Shown here one piece after another: positions 1-8,413 of a stretch of 64,000 bases of DNA. The notes under the pieces are model-generated. The model did no database searches. It worked only from the letters and a program-made list of their open reading frames with translations, and was not told the DNA's origin. This stretch comes from G963662265 sp963668545 (lineage in GTDB: Bacteria > Spirochaetota > Spirochaetia > CADAEX01), in NCBI GenBank assembly GCA_963668545.1, contig OY764868.1:2108001-2172000 (forward strand). Direction: 5' to 3'. Position 1 is the stretch's first letter; each line of letters opens with the position of its first letter. The position numbers and the translations under genes were made by a program.

Positions 1-80
1 CGGATTGTACAACCATCATTAGAGAAGTAGAACTTCACCCCCTCCCCTCTATTAGAATAAAGATCCTGGTGACTCCGCCT

Positions 81-297
81 TTATTGCCGGGTTTGCTTAT
101 CCACACCAAGCTGCGCGTAGGGAGAGAGCAAGACGAGCCTTTCTGCAAGCCATTTTCCGGTATCAGCTACCAGGTAGCGTACGACCCAGTGGTGATCATC
201 GAAGTAAAACTCCTTGATCTTACAAATTGCTTCGCCGCTAATCTGCAGTGTCAGAGGGCACTTCAAAACCGGCCAGATCTTTTGCATTTGTAAACAT
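81..297 (-). pseudogene. PRC-barrel protein, frameshifted remnant
   Basis: An ATG at 297, preceded by a good GGAGGA ribosome site (306-311), opens a frame beginning MFTNAKDLAGF, a usual PRC-barrel opening, but it stops after about 19 codons. The rest of the first barrel continues in another frame (81-287), where KEFYFDDHHW, VRYLVADTGKWL and LLSPYA are clear family motifs. One gene is therefore split by a frameshift at roughly 255-265 and then ends at a stop after about 65 residues, whereas intact relatives are several times longer. PRC-barrel proteins are soluble beta-barrel adaptor or stress proteins; the role here is unknown. A sequencing error could explain the shift, but not the early second stop. 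Confidence 0.7.
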
Positions 298-888
298 GAT
301 TAGATTCCTCCAAAATTAGATAATAATTAACGCAGGCTTGTTTCTATGCGAGCCATAGTAATTTGTCTCGGAGGCACCACTTGAGCATATTCTGCTCAAG
401 TTAGATTCGATCCTGTACGTTCATTATTCTCATATCGAACATTGTAGATATGGATCTATCCTGTTAGTGTTCCCGTTGTTATAGAATAATGATAAGGCTT
501 TTTTCCAATTTCTTCTGTTCGTTCGCACACATAAGATGAGGGCAAACTATTTCCATCCCCTGGAACCAGTACATATAAAAGATACAACCTCCTTAACTGA
601 AAGTACCAAATAACAAGTTTTCATAACTATAGTTGTATTTTTATGCAGATCTGGAGTTTTAGGGTTGATTCTGAGATGCTATCTGGGAGGGCCGAAAAAA
701 AGAACGATTTATCTCTGCATCAGAGGGGGAAGGATTGGTGTTCACCTGATCGATGAAGCGATTTCTATTGGAGCTAAGCCTGTGAAGTTCTTGAAATAAC
801 GGATAAAATCTATTACAAGAGCAAAGATAATCCACAGATGGGGTGATTTATAGTTTGTATTTTGGACACCTAAGATATTGTTTATCAG
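298..888. other. intergenic region without a supported gene
   Basis: About 590 bases with no frame that I can assign. The only structures seen are the hairpin at 380-400 and a short open stretch near 610-800 on the plus strand that has no start with a ribosome site and resembles nothing I recognise. Together with the pseudogene to its left this looks like decaying DNA. Confidence 0.5.
380..400. repeat. perfect 8-bp inverted repeat (hairpin)
   Basis: CTTGAGCA and TGCTCAAG are separated by five bases. No U-run follows on either strand, so it is not a convincing terminator. It could be an operator or a relic structure upstream of the PRC-barrel remnant. Confidence 0.4.
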
Positions 889-1995
889 TTAATCAATTTC
901 CCCGAGAACATCTCTGAAGTGTTTGAAAAAGAGTTCATTCTCCCGTCTCTCACCTATTGTAATTCTAATACATGTTGGAAAGTTATAGCTTTTTGCAGGC
1001 CTTACTATTATACCCCTTCCGGTAAGACGGTCTGCAACATCAACAGAATCTCTGCCTGTATCAATAAGTATGTAATTTGTCTGGCTTTTATAATATGAAA
1101 GACCCATTTTTTCAAGTTCACTGTAATAATAAAGTTTTTCCCTGTAGGTTTCCTCAACAGTTTTTCTGAAAAATTCCCTGTCATCAAGGGCGGCAAGGGC
1201 AGCATTCTCTGCGATAACAGATACATCAAATGGAGGTTTGACCCTGTTCACAAGAGCCACAATCTCAGGAGAGCCTATACCATATCCGATTCTGAGACCT
1301 GCAAGACCATATATCTTTGAAAAAGTCCTCAAGACAAACAGGTTCTCCTGCCCTTCCATTATCATTCTGACTGAATTGATATTAAAATCATCTTCTGTAA
1401 ACTCAATATATGCTTCATCAAGAAAGATAATAATATTTTCAGGAACCTTTCTGATAAAAGCCCTGAGTTCATCAACAGGAAGGGCTTCTCCGGTAGGATT
1501 ATTCGGGTTGCATATATAAATAATCTTTGTCCTGTCTGTAATTTTGCTGAACATATCATCAAGATCTATACTGTGCCCTTTCATCCTGGAAAAAACAGGT
1601 ATTCCCCTCATAATCCGCACTATTGTTTCATAAACAGAAAAGGTTATTTCGGGGATTATCGCTTCATCGCCCTGTTCAATAAGAGCCATACCTGAGTTAT
1701 AGATAACACCATCGCCCCCGTTCCCTGTAGTAATATTTTCCGCTTTACATCCAAGATTTTCTGCAAATTTATCCATCAGCTCTGGATTGTAAATCTCAGG
1801 ATAAATATGAAGCATTTTCTCGAGTTCTCTATAGATTTCCCTGGCTTTTGTTGAACCGCCTCTCGGGTTTTCATTGGAAGCCATTTTATGGATCTCGGGA
1901 AGATTAATTTCCCGTTCCACCTGTTTACGGGATTTTCCGGGTACATATGGTTTTATTCCAAGTATTCCGCTGTTTGCCAGTTTTTCCGCATCCAA
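889..1995 (-). CDS. hisC: HisC-type histidinol-phosphate aminotransferase
   Basis: A fold-type I PLP aminotransferase of the HisC family, which converts imidazole-acetol phosphate plus glutamate to histidinol phosphate. Visible motifs are SNENPRG near the N terminus, CNPNNPTG, the LDEAYIEF strand that contacts the PLP ring, and TFSKIYGLAGLRIGYG with the Schiff-base lysine. I place the start at a TTG (1995) because AGGGAG lies seven bases before it. A longer reading from a TTG at 2034 has no good ribosome site. The resulting 368 residues fit the family. It lies downstream of the Nudix gene on the same strand, away from the HisI-HisG pair near 50 kb. Aromatic or other amino acids are possible substrates, because HisC-like enzymes are often broad. 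Confidence 0.8.
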   Translation of the reverse strand: MDAEKLANSGILGIKPYVPGKSRKQVEREINLPEIHKMASNENPRGGSTKAREIYRELEKMLHIYPEIYNPELMDKFAENLGCKAENITTGNGGDGVIYNSGMALIEQGDEAIIPEITFSVYETIVRIMRGIPVFSRMKGHSIDLDDMFSKITDRTKIIYICNPNNPTGEALPVDELRAFIRKVPENIIIFLDEAYIEFTEDDFNINSVRMIMEGQENLFVLRTFSKIYGLAGLRIGYGIGSPEIVALVNRVKPPFDVSVIAENAALAALDDREFFRKTVEETYREKLYYYSELEKMGLSYYKSQTNYILIDTGRDSVDVADRLTGRGIIVRPAKSYNFPTCIRITIGERRENELFFKHFRDVLGEID

Positions 1996-2059
1996 AATAA
2001 ATCTCCCTGTAAATTGCCTGCTGTATTTATTCAAAACTAAAATTCTTCTGAAACAATGA

Positions 2060-2079
2060 AATATATCATCTGATATATT
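2060..2079. promoter_or_regulatory. palindrome upstream of hisC
   Basis: AATATATCA and TGATATATT form perfect 9-base arms around a 2-base centre, about 65 bases before the hisC start and just after the Nudix gene. Position and symmetry suit a repressor operator; the cognate protein is unknown. Confidence 0.4.
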
Positions 2080-2124
2080 ACCTGCTCAGAGTTTATATTT
2101 ATAAGACTTTATGACAGATTTCAG

Positions 2125-2559
2125 CTATCTTTCAATAGTATTTCGCTGATATGATATAAATTCGGGAATTTTTTCAATGATTTTGAGAAGCTTTTTCTTT
2201 TTTATATAATGTTTTGCATCTGAAAACCTTATCCATTTTCTGCGGCGGTATAGACTTTCAGGCCATTCATCAAGGATCTCTTCTGTTTCAAGGAGAAAAA
2301 CTTTAACCCTGCATTTCTCTCCCCATTTTTTGACACTGTATTTTCCAAGTGCAGGTTTTATAATACTGCCTCTTACACCGGCCTCTTCATAAACCTCTTT
2401 GGCAGCTGATTCTGCGGCCTTCATTTCAGGTTCTACAATGCCCTTGGGTATTACCCATTTTGTTCCCTTACGGTTTGTAATGATAAGTATTTTAAGCTCG
2501 CCATTACTGAGAAAGGGTATTGCCCCTGACTGGCGGCTTGTCCATCCGGAATTGCTCAT
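2125..2559 (-). CDS. Nudix hydrolase (diadenosine/diphosphoinositol polyphosphate-type)
   Basis: A 144-residue Nudix protein. The Nudix box occupies residues 40-62: glycine 40, then KEVYEEAGV with the metal-binding glutamates. The usual first glutamate of the box is a methionine (residue 46) and the usual arginine is lysine 54. That deviation, with the preceding WVIPKG, is typical of the branch that acts on diadenosine or inositol polyphosphates rather than 8-oxo-dGTP. No ribosome site precedes the ATG; a -10-like element lies seven bases upstream. It is transcribed divergently from the polyphosphate kinase, which suggests linked phosphoanhydride metabolism (inference). Confidence 0.85.
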   Translation of the reverse strand: MSNSGWTSRQSGAIPFLSNGELKILIITNRKGTKWVIPKGIVEPEMKAAESAAKEVYEEAGVRGSIIKPALGKYSVKKWGEKCRVKVFLLETEEILDEWPESLYRRRKWIRFSDAKHYIKKKKLLKIIEKIPEFISYQRNTIER

Positions 2560-2566
2560 ATATTAC

Positions 2567-2595
2567 AGAATACTACAACAGGGTAAAAAACTCAA
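2567..2595 (-). promoter_or_regulatory. candidate promoter of the Nudix gene (leaderless)
   Basis: On the minus strand TTGAGT (2590-2595), a 17-base spacer and TATTCT (2567-2572) lie only seven bases before the ATG. The gene has no Shine-Dalgarno sequence, so the mRNA probably begins at or one base before the start codon. The hexamers are only moderate matches. Confidence 0.45.
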
Positions 2596-2621
2596 TGGAT
2601 TAGAATTGTGTTTGAAAAAGG

Positions 2622-2635
2622 TTAAAACGTTTTAA
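2622..2635. promoter_or_regulatory. perfect 14-bp palindrome between nudix and ppk2
   Basis: TTAAAACGTTTTAA lies in the divergent promoter region, 27 bases beyond the Nudix -35 and 9 bases before the ppk2 -35. It is a candidate operator shared by both genes. Confidence 0.4.
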
Positions 2636-2643
2636 AAAAAGAA

Positions 2644-2673
2644 TTAGACCGAATCAGATATTTTTCTTATAAT
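2644..2673 (+). promoter_or_regulatory. candidate ppk2 promoter (near-leaderless)
   Basis: TTAGAC (2644-2649), an 18-base spacer and a consensus TATAAT (2668-2673) end nine bases before the ppk2 ATG at 2683. There is no ribosome site, so the transcript would carry a leader of at most a few bases. Confidence 0.55.
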
Positions 2674-2682
2674 CATTATTAT

Positions 2683-3471
2683 ATGAGCAAGAAAAACTTT
2701 TATGAATCAGAATTAAGGGCTCTTCAGGTGGAACTTGTAAAGCTTCAGGAATGGATAAAATACAAAAAACTGAAAGTAGTGGTTATATTTGAAGGACGGG
2801 ATGCTGCAGGTAAGGGGGGGGTAATAAAAAGAATTACCCAGAGACTGAATCCCAGGATCTGCAGGGTTGTAGCCCTTGGAGTCCCTACAGAACGGGAACA
2901 GAGCCAGTGGTATTTTCAGAGATATGCAAAGGAACTTCCTGCAGGTGGGGAAATGGTCCTTTTTGACAGAAGCTGGTACAACCGTGCAGGTGTGGAAAAG
3001 GTGATGGGTTTCTGCAGCGAGGATGAATACAGGGAATTCCTGTATTCATGCCCTGAATTTGAAAAGATGCTCAGAAGATCAGGTATAATACTTATAAAAT
3101 ACTGGTTTTCCGTTTCTGAAGAAGTCCAGGAAAAGAGGATCACAAGCAGAATTAATGATCCGCTTAAAAGCTGGAAACTCAGTTCAATGGATGTGGAATC
3201 ACGAGATAAATGGGATGAGTATTCAAAAGCAAAGGATGAGATGTTCAAGCATACAGATATTGAAGAGGCTCCCTGGTTCGTGGTAAATGCAGATAATAAA
3301 AAGCTTTCCCGCCTCAACTGCATCAGCCATCTGCTTACACAGATTCCCTATAAAGATATAGTCCCTTCACCGTTTGAACTTCCGGAAAGAAAAAAGAAAG
3401 GCAAATATAGGCGTCCCCCTATTTCAGAACAGAATTTTATCCCGGAAAAATACAGGACAACAGATTTATAG
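2683..3471 (+). CDS. ppk2: polyphosphate kinase 2 family protein
   Basis: A single-domain PPK2 of 262 residues, which transfers phosphate between polyphosphate and nucleotides (mainly NDP to NTP in class I). The P-loop GRDAAGKGG is at residues 38-46 and the Walker B/lid motif FDRSWYNRAGVE at 94-105. The KYWFSVS strand and the SRDKWDEY and ADNKKLSRLNC motifs follow in family order. Length and the single domain fit class I, but base specificity cannot be read from sequence. The gene leads its unit, and the peptide ABC operon begins 44 bases later with no visible terminator, so read-through is possible. It is divergent from a polyphosphate-type Nudix hydrolase. Confidence 0.93.
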   Translation: MSKKNFYESELRALQVELVKLQEWIKYKKLKVVVIFEGRDAAGKGGVIKRITQRLNPRICRVVALGVPTEREQSQWYFQRYAKELPAGGEMVLFDRSWYNRAGVEKVMGFCSEDEYREFLYSCPEFEKMLRRSGIILIKYWFSVSEEVQEKRITSRINDPLKSWKLSSMDVESRDKWDEYSKAKDEMFKHTDIEEAPWFVVNADNKKLSRLNCISHLLTQIPYKDIVPSPFELPERKKKGKYRRPPISEQNFIPEKYRTTDL

Positions 3472-3515
3472 ACAGTAAATTGCAATAATATCATTCCCAT
3501 TAATGGAGAGTAACA

Positions 3516-5315
3516 ATGAAGTTAAACAGTTACATAACAGCTTTACTTTCAGTTTTTTTTATATTCATTTCCTGTTCAGATCCCGAGGGAGAGGGCCTGT
3601 CGGGAGATCAGGGAATCAAGTCAATACCGGGAACAATAACAGCAGTACGCCCTCTTAAATGGGACTCAGGTACACACGGCGGAATATGGAGAGACACCTA
3701 CACAGAGGATCCCAAAAGCTATAATCCGTTTTCAAATCTTGACGGAACCCATCTTACTGTAACCGGACTTATTCTGGATTATCTTTTCGACTATGATCCC
3801 TATGAAAGGGAATGGAAAGGCAATATTGTAGAAGAATTCAGGGTTGAAGCTGATGAGGAAAATGACACAATGGAGCTTTACTGCAGACTCAGGAACAATA
3901 TCTTCTGGAGCGACGGTGTTCAGATGACAAGCGATGATGTTGTCTGGTGGTTTGATTTTATAGAATCTGATCCTGAAATTGATCCTGTAGGTTCTCAGGG
4001 GAGAAATATAAAAATGCCTGACGGCAGCCTCAAAGAATACAAAATAGAAAAAATCGACAATCTTTCCTTCAAATATATCTTTCCGAGAATAGTTGCAACA
4101 CCCATGCTTGTTGTAAATACAGGTTCCATTGTTCCAAGACATATATGGGAGCCGGTTTACAAAAAAGGAAAGAAAGCTGTCAGGGAATTCTGGGGTGTAA
4201 ATACTCCCCCGGAAAAACTCATCGGAAACGGTCCTTTCCTGCTTGAATCAAACAGTCCCGGAGAAAGGCTTGTTTTCAAAAGAAACCCGAACTACTGGAT
4301 GAAGGATAAAAGGGGCAATTCCCTCCCCTATCTGGATAAAATAGTTCTTACACAGATACCTGACAGCAATGCTGAGATTCTCAAATTCCAGAAGGGGGAA
4401 GTTGAGTCATACCAGCTGAGGGGACAGGACCTTGCGACACTGCTTCCTGATTCAGAAAAGGGGGACTATTCAATATGGAACGGGGGACCCTCGACAGGAT
4501 ATCCAGCCCTTATATTCAATCATAACCCTGAAACACTCCCTCTCCATAAATACAGGGTATTTACTGATAAAAATTTCAAAAAAGGGATAAGCTGCCTTAT
4601 AGACAGGGATACAATAATAAACCAGGTGATAAACGGACTGGCAGAACCTCAGTTCCATATCATATCTGAGAGCAACAGATTTTTTAATGCCTCCCTTGCT
4701 TCAGACTGTTCATACAATCCTGAAAGGGCACTTGAGTTTTTTAAGTCTGCAGGTCTTGAAGACAGGAACGGAGACAGCCTCCTTGAGGATCAGGAAGGAA
4801 ACAATATAAAATTTGACATAATAACAAGCAGCAGTGATCCCATACTTCATGATTATATCAACATAATGATTACTGACTTCAAAAAAGCAGGTCTTGAAGC
4901 CAATCTGGTAGTGGTGGATAGAAACCTTATTGTGCAGAAGCTTCTTCATACAGGGGACTGGGAATGCTATCTTGCGGGATTCAGTTTCCCCCGATTCCCT
5001 GAACAGTGGTACAACATATGGAAAAGTTCAGGGAACCTCCACTACTGGAATCCAAATCAGGAATCTCCCAACCTTGAGTGGGAAAAAATTATTGATGAAA
5101 ATTACGAAGAACTGATCTATACTTTCAATGAAGAAAAAATTCAGAAATATTATGACAGGTTTCAGAAAACCCTGATTGATGAAATGATAATCATACCTGT
5201 TTTCAGAAAATATACTTTCATGGCTGTCAGGAACAAATGGGGCAATATCAACTGGGGATTCGGATATTCAATAGGAGACGGTTACAGAAGAATATATCTG
5301 AAACAGCAGCAGTAA
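3516..5315 (+). CDS. ABC transporter substrate-binding lipoprotein, family 5 (peptide type)
   Basis: The extracytoplasmic solute-binding component of an oligopeptide/dipeptide-type importer, 599 residues. A hydrophobic leader ends FIFISC, and Cys20 is the probable lipidation site (spirochaete-type lipobox). The mature part shows the family 5 pattern: an early extended segment with ...YNPF, then ...RNNIFWSDGVQMTSDDVVW, a mid-domain GNGPFLL and a later FNHNPET block. GGAGAG precedes the ATG. It is the first gene of a five-gene import operon (3516-9479). The ligand cannot be told from sequence; family members bind peptides, nickel chelates, opines or sugars. Confidence 0.9.
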   Translation: MKLNSYITALLSVFFIFISCSDPEGEGLSGDQGIKSIPGTITAVRPLKWDSGTHGGIWRDTYTEDPKSYNPFSNLDGTHLTVTGLILDYLFDYDPYEREWKGNIVEEFRVEADEENDTMELYCRLRNNIFWSDGVQMTSDDVVWWFDFIESDPEIDPVGSQGRNIKMPDGSLKEYKIEKIDNLSFKYIFPRIVATPMLVVNTGSIVPRHIWEPVYKKGKKAVREFWGVNTPPEKLIGNGPFLLESNSPGERLVFKRNPNYWMKDKRGNSLPYLDKIVLTQIPDSNAEILKFQKGEVESYQLRGQDLATLLPDSEKGDYSIWNGGPSTGYPALIFNHNPETLPLHKYRVFTDKNFKKGISCLIDRDTIINQVINGLAEPQFHIISESNRFFNASLASDCSYNPERALEFFKSAGLEDRNGDSLLEDQEGNNIKFDIITSSSDPILHDYINIMITDFKKAGLEANLVVVDRNLIVQKLLHTGDWECYLAGFSFPRFPEQWYNIWKSSGNLHYWNPNQESPNLEWEKIIDENYEELIYTFNEEKIQKYYDRFQKTLIDEMIIIPVFRKYTFMAVRNKWGNINWGFGYSIGDGYRRIYLKQQQ

Positions 5316-5351
5316 CAAATAACTGCATAATAAACAGAAAAGGAATGAAAA

Positions 5352-6353
5352 TTGAAACTGATAAGTGATTATCTCCGGAAGCATCAGCTAACTGCTTTTA
5401 TTATAAGAAGGGTCCTTTCCATGATCCCGGTGCTGTTTATAACTGTGTTTTTCTTTTTCTTTTTCATGAGCCTGGCTCCCGGGGATTTTTTTACTGCATA
5501 TTATCAGAACCCTGAAATTAATCCTGAAATAATCAATTACTACAGGGATGAGTTCGGTCTTGATAAACCCTTCTATATCCAGTTTTTCATGTGGCTGAAA
5601 AAGGTTTTAATCGATCATGACCTTGGAATGTCTTTTTCATACATGCAGCCTATTCTTGAGCTGTTAAACACAAGAATATGGAATACAGTATTTCTCAATT
5701 TCTTCAGTCTTCTTTTTTCCATTGTTTTTTCCTATCCCATTGCTTTCTACTTTTCATACAAACCGAACAGGCATCTGGAAACAGGGGTCAATACAGTTAC
5801 TCTTATACTGTATTCCGTACCAGGCTTTTTCCTCGCCCTTCTCGGGCTTATTGTCGCAGCAAAAACCGGATTATTCCCCATAGGGGGTGCAACAAGCGAA
5901 GGTTATGAAACTCTCTCTTTTATGGGTAAATTCGGCGACAGGTTTCATCACATAATACTGCCCATTATTGTAGGGTTTATAGGAAGCCTTGCCGGTTCAA
6001 TAAGAAGCATGAAAGTACTTCTTTCAGAGGAATTTCACAAACCCTATATCACTGCAGTCAAGGCAAAAGGGGCGGGAAAACCGGGTATTATCAAGCATGC
6101 TTTCAGAAATGCCCTGATACCTTATATTACAGGTATTTCCGGACTTCTTGCAGGACTCATAGGGGGATCCCTGTTTGTGGAAATCATCTTTGCATACCCC
6201 GGAATAGGAAGACTGATGTACGAAGCTACACTCAGGCAGGATTATTACCTGGTCCTTACCAACATGATAATAAGCGACCTGCTTGTACTTGCCGGAATTA
6301 TGTTTTCAGATATCCTTCTTGCAGTTGCAGACCCTAGAGTGAGGATAAAATGA
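5352..6353 (+). CDS. ABC transporter permease, DppB/OppB type
   Basis: Inner-membrane permease of 333 residues with about six hydrophobic segments, an N-terminal RRVLSMIPVLFITVFFFFFF anchor typical of DppB/OppB, and the cytoplasmic EAA-like loop around KAKGAGKPGIIKHAFRNAL. The start is a TTG at 5352, seven bases after AAAAGGA; a nearby ATG at 5345 is out of frame and closes at once. The stop overlaps the next ATG (ATGA), which implies translational coupling with the second permease. Confidence 0.92.
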   Translation: MKLISDYLRKHQLTAFIIRRVLSMIPVLFITVFFFFFFMSLAPGDFFTAYYQNPEINPEIINYYRDEFGLDKPFYIQFFMWLKKVLIDHDLGMSFSYMQPILELLNTRIWNTVFLNFFSLLFSIVFSYPIAFYFSYKPNRHLETGVNTVTLILYSVPGFFLALLGLIVAAKTGLFPIGGATSEGYETLSFMGKFGDRFHHIILPIIVGFIGSLAGSIRSMKVLLSEEFHKPYITAVKAKGAGKPGIIKHAFRNALIPYITGISGLLAGLIGGSLFVEIIFAYPGIGRLMYEATLRQDYYLVLTNMIISDLLVLAGIMFSDILLAVADPRVRIK

Positions 6354-7426
6354 GAGGAGGATTGAAACGATTAAGGGAAAGCACCCCCTGGCTGAAATTT
6401 AAAAAGCAGAAAATCGGAATGATCAGTCTGGTCATTCTTCTTGTAATGTATTTATCTATCCTCTTTGAAGGTTTTCTGGCCCCCTACAACGCAAATACAA
6501 AATTCAAGACAAAATCATATCATCCTCCCCACAGGATCCACCTGTTTCATGGAAATAAATTCCTGGGACCTTTTGTATATGAATATGAAATGGTCAACCC
6601 TTATTTCAAGACATACAAGGTAAACAGAAACAAGATCCACAGGATAAGGATGTTTGTAAAAGGGGATGATCATAAAATCATGTTCCTTATCCCCTCAAAG
6701 ATACATCTTTTCGGAACTTCAGACGGAGGGCCCTATTTCCCGCTCGGGACAGACCGCCTCGGCAGGGATATTTTTTCAAGGATTATATTCGGGGGGAAAA
6801 TCTCACTTACAATAGGTTTTGTAAGTATTTTCATGGCCCTTTTCGGGGGAATTGTGATCGGGGGGCTGTCTGGATATATCGGTGGTATTACAGACTGGTT
6901 TGTAATGAGAAGCTGTGAAGTCATTATTCTGCTTCCGACATTCTATTTTTTCCTGTTCCTCCGTTCAATACTTCCTTCAGATATAACCCCGGCCCGGAAA
7001 TTCTTCTATATAACACTTATCCTTGCCATCCCCGGATGGGCAGGAAGCGCAAGAGGGATAAGGAACTGGGTTTTATCTCTTAAACATGCAGATTATGTCA
7101 CATCAGCAAGGATAGCAGGGGTCAGTCCGTTCAGAATAATAATACGTCATATAATTCCCCAGATAAGAAACATACTTATACTCAGTATTACCCTGAGTAT
7201 TCCCGGTGTAATTCTTGGAGAGGCGGGATTAAGCTTTCTCAACCTCGGAATAACAGAGCCCTCTGTAAGCTGGGGTATGCTGATGAGTTCTGCAATGGAC
7301 ATCAACATACTTCTTCAGTATCCATGGATAATTTATCCTGCCTTTATAATAATAATGACTGTATTTTTCTTTTTCTCACTTGGATACAGTCTTAAAGATG
7401 CTTTTGATCCTAAATCAGGTGTCTGA
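6350..7426 (+). CDS. ABC transporter permease, DppC/OppC type
   Basis: The second permease, 358 residues. The DppC hallmark LGTDRLGRDIFSRIIFGG is followed by the membrane block and an EAA loop (SARIAGVSPFRIIIRHIIPQ). Between the first membrane helix and the GTDRLGRD motif there is a periplasmic insert of roughly 90 residues, longer than in the classical E. coli protein. It overlaps the upstream permease gene by four bases and precedes the two ATPase genes. It forms the translocation channel with its partner. Confidence 0.92.
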   Translation: MRGGLKRLRESTPWLKFKKQKIGMISLVILLVMYLSILFEGFLAPYNANTKFKTKSYHPPHRIHLFHGNKFLGPFVYEYEMVNPYFKTYKVNRNKIHRIRMFVKGDDHKIMFLIPSKIHLFGTSDGGPYFPLGTDRLGRDIFSRIIFGGKISLTIGFVSIFMALFGGIVIGGLSGYIGGITDWFVMRSCEVIILLPTFYFFLFLRSILPSDITPARKFFYITLILAIPGWAGSARGIRNWVLSLKHADYVTSARIAGVSPFRIIIRHIIPQIRNILILSITLSIPGVILGEAGLSFLNLGITEPSVSWGMLMSSAMDINILLQYPWIIYPAFIIIMTVFFFFSLGYSLKDAFDPKSGV

Positions 7427-7441
7427 TGTAAGGAGTTTGAT

Positions 7442-8413
7442 TTGGAAGAAAAAATACTTGAAGTAAAAAACCTTACAACCACTTTTCAGCTCATAAAAAA
7501 CAGGATAACTGCTGTTGAAAACCTTTCGTTCCATCTTGAAAGAAATGAAATCCTGGCAGTTGTCGGTGAATCCGGAAGCGGAAAAAGCGTAACAAACTAT
7601 TCCATTATGAACCTGATTGAACCGCCGGGGAAAATATCTGAAGACTCGCAGGTTCTCTTTAACGGAAAAAACATACTTGAAATGGATGAAAAAGAGACAT
7701 CATCAATAAGGGGAAACAGGATATCCATGATTTTTCAGGAACCTTCAGCCTCTTTCAACCAGCTTTTCCGGATAGGATCACAGATAGGGGAAAGCCTGAG
7801 GATTCACAATAAAGCTGATAAAAAAAATGCTCTTGCTGAAGCGGAAAAACTGCTTAAGGATGTGCATATAACAAATGCTTCTGACAGGGTAATGGACTAC
7901 CCTTTCCAGATGTCGGGGGGTATGCTTCAGAGGGCAATGATTGCACAGGCTCTTGCCTGCAGCCCCGATATTCTCCTTGCCGATGAACCGACAACTGCCC
8001 TTGATGTGACAACCCAGGCACAGATACTTTCACTGATTTATGAAAAAAAAGAGGAAACAGGGATGTCGGTAATATTTGTAACACATGATCTTGCCCTTGT
8101 TGAACATTTTGCTGACAGAATAATTATCCTTTATAACGGGAGAATTATGGAATCGGGAAGAACCGAGGATATTTTCAGGGCCCCTTCACACCCTTATACA
8201 AAAGACCTTTTAAAGGCAGTCCCGGTTCCCGGGATTTTCAAGGACAGTGAAAAGCTTTTTACAATAAAAGGGAAAGTCCCGTCTTCTGATGAAAAGATCC
8301 CGGGATGCAGATATTCGCCCCGATGCAGCAGCTGCTTCGAAAGATGCCTGACAGAGGAGCCTGAACTTATTGAAAAGGAAAACAAACAGGTGAGGTGTCA
8401 TCTTGCAGAATAA
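7442..8413 (+). CDS. ABC transporter ATP-binding protein, DppD/OppD type
   Basis: Cytoplasmic ATPase of 323 residues. Walker A is GESGSGKS, the Q-loop region is FQEPSASFN, the signature is MSGGMLQRAMIAQAL and Walker B is ILLADEPTTALD. The C-terminal oligopeptide/dipeptide extension carries the cysteine-rich GCRYSPRC...C...C...RC segment that is usual in this branch. The start is a TTG at 7442 with TAAGGAG a few bases upstream. Its end overlaps the next ATPase gene by 11 bases. Confidence 0.93.
   Translation: MEEKILEVKNLTTTFQLIKNRITAVENLSFHLERNEILAVVGESGSGKSVTNYSIMNLIEPPGKISEDSQVLFNGKNILEMDEKETSSIRGNRISMIFQEPSASFNQLFRIGSQIGESLRIHNKADKKNALAEAEKLLKDVHITNASDRVMDYPFQMSGGMLQRAMIAQALACSPDILLADEPTTALDVTTQAQILSLIYEKKEETGMSVIFVTHDLALVEHFADRIIILYNGRIMESGRTEDIFRAPSHPYTKDLLKAVPVPGIFKDSEKLFTIKGKVPSSDEKIPGCRYSPRCSSCFERCLTEEPELIEKENKQVRCHLAE

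Noticed and set aside
97..105. TTATCCACA, a perfect DnaA box
   Set aside because: A single copy inside the PRC-barrel remnant, with no clustered boxes, no AT-rich unwinding element and no dnaA or dnaN nearby. Not an origin.
610..800. Plus-strand open stretch of about 60 codons in the left intergenic
   Set aside because: No plausible start or ribosome site and no recognisable family; probably chance.
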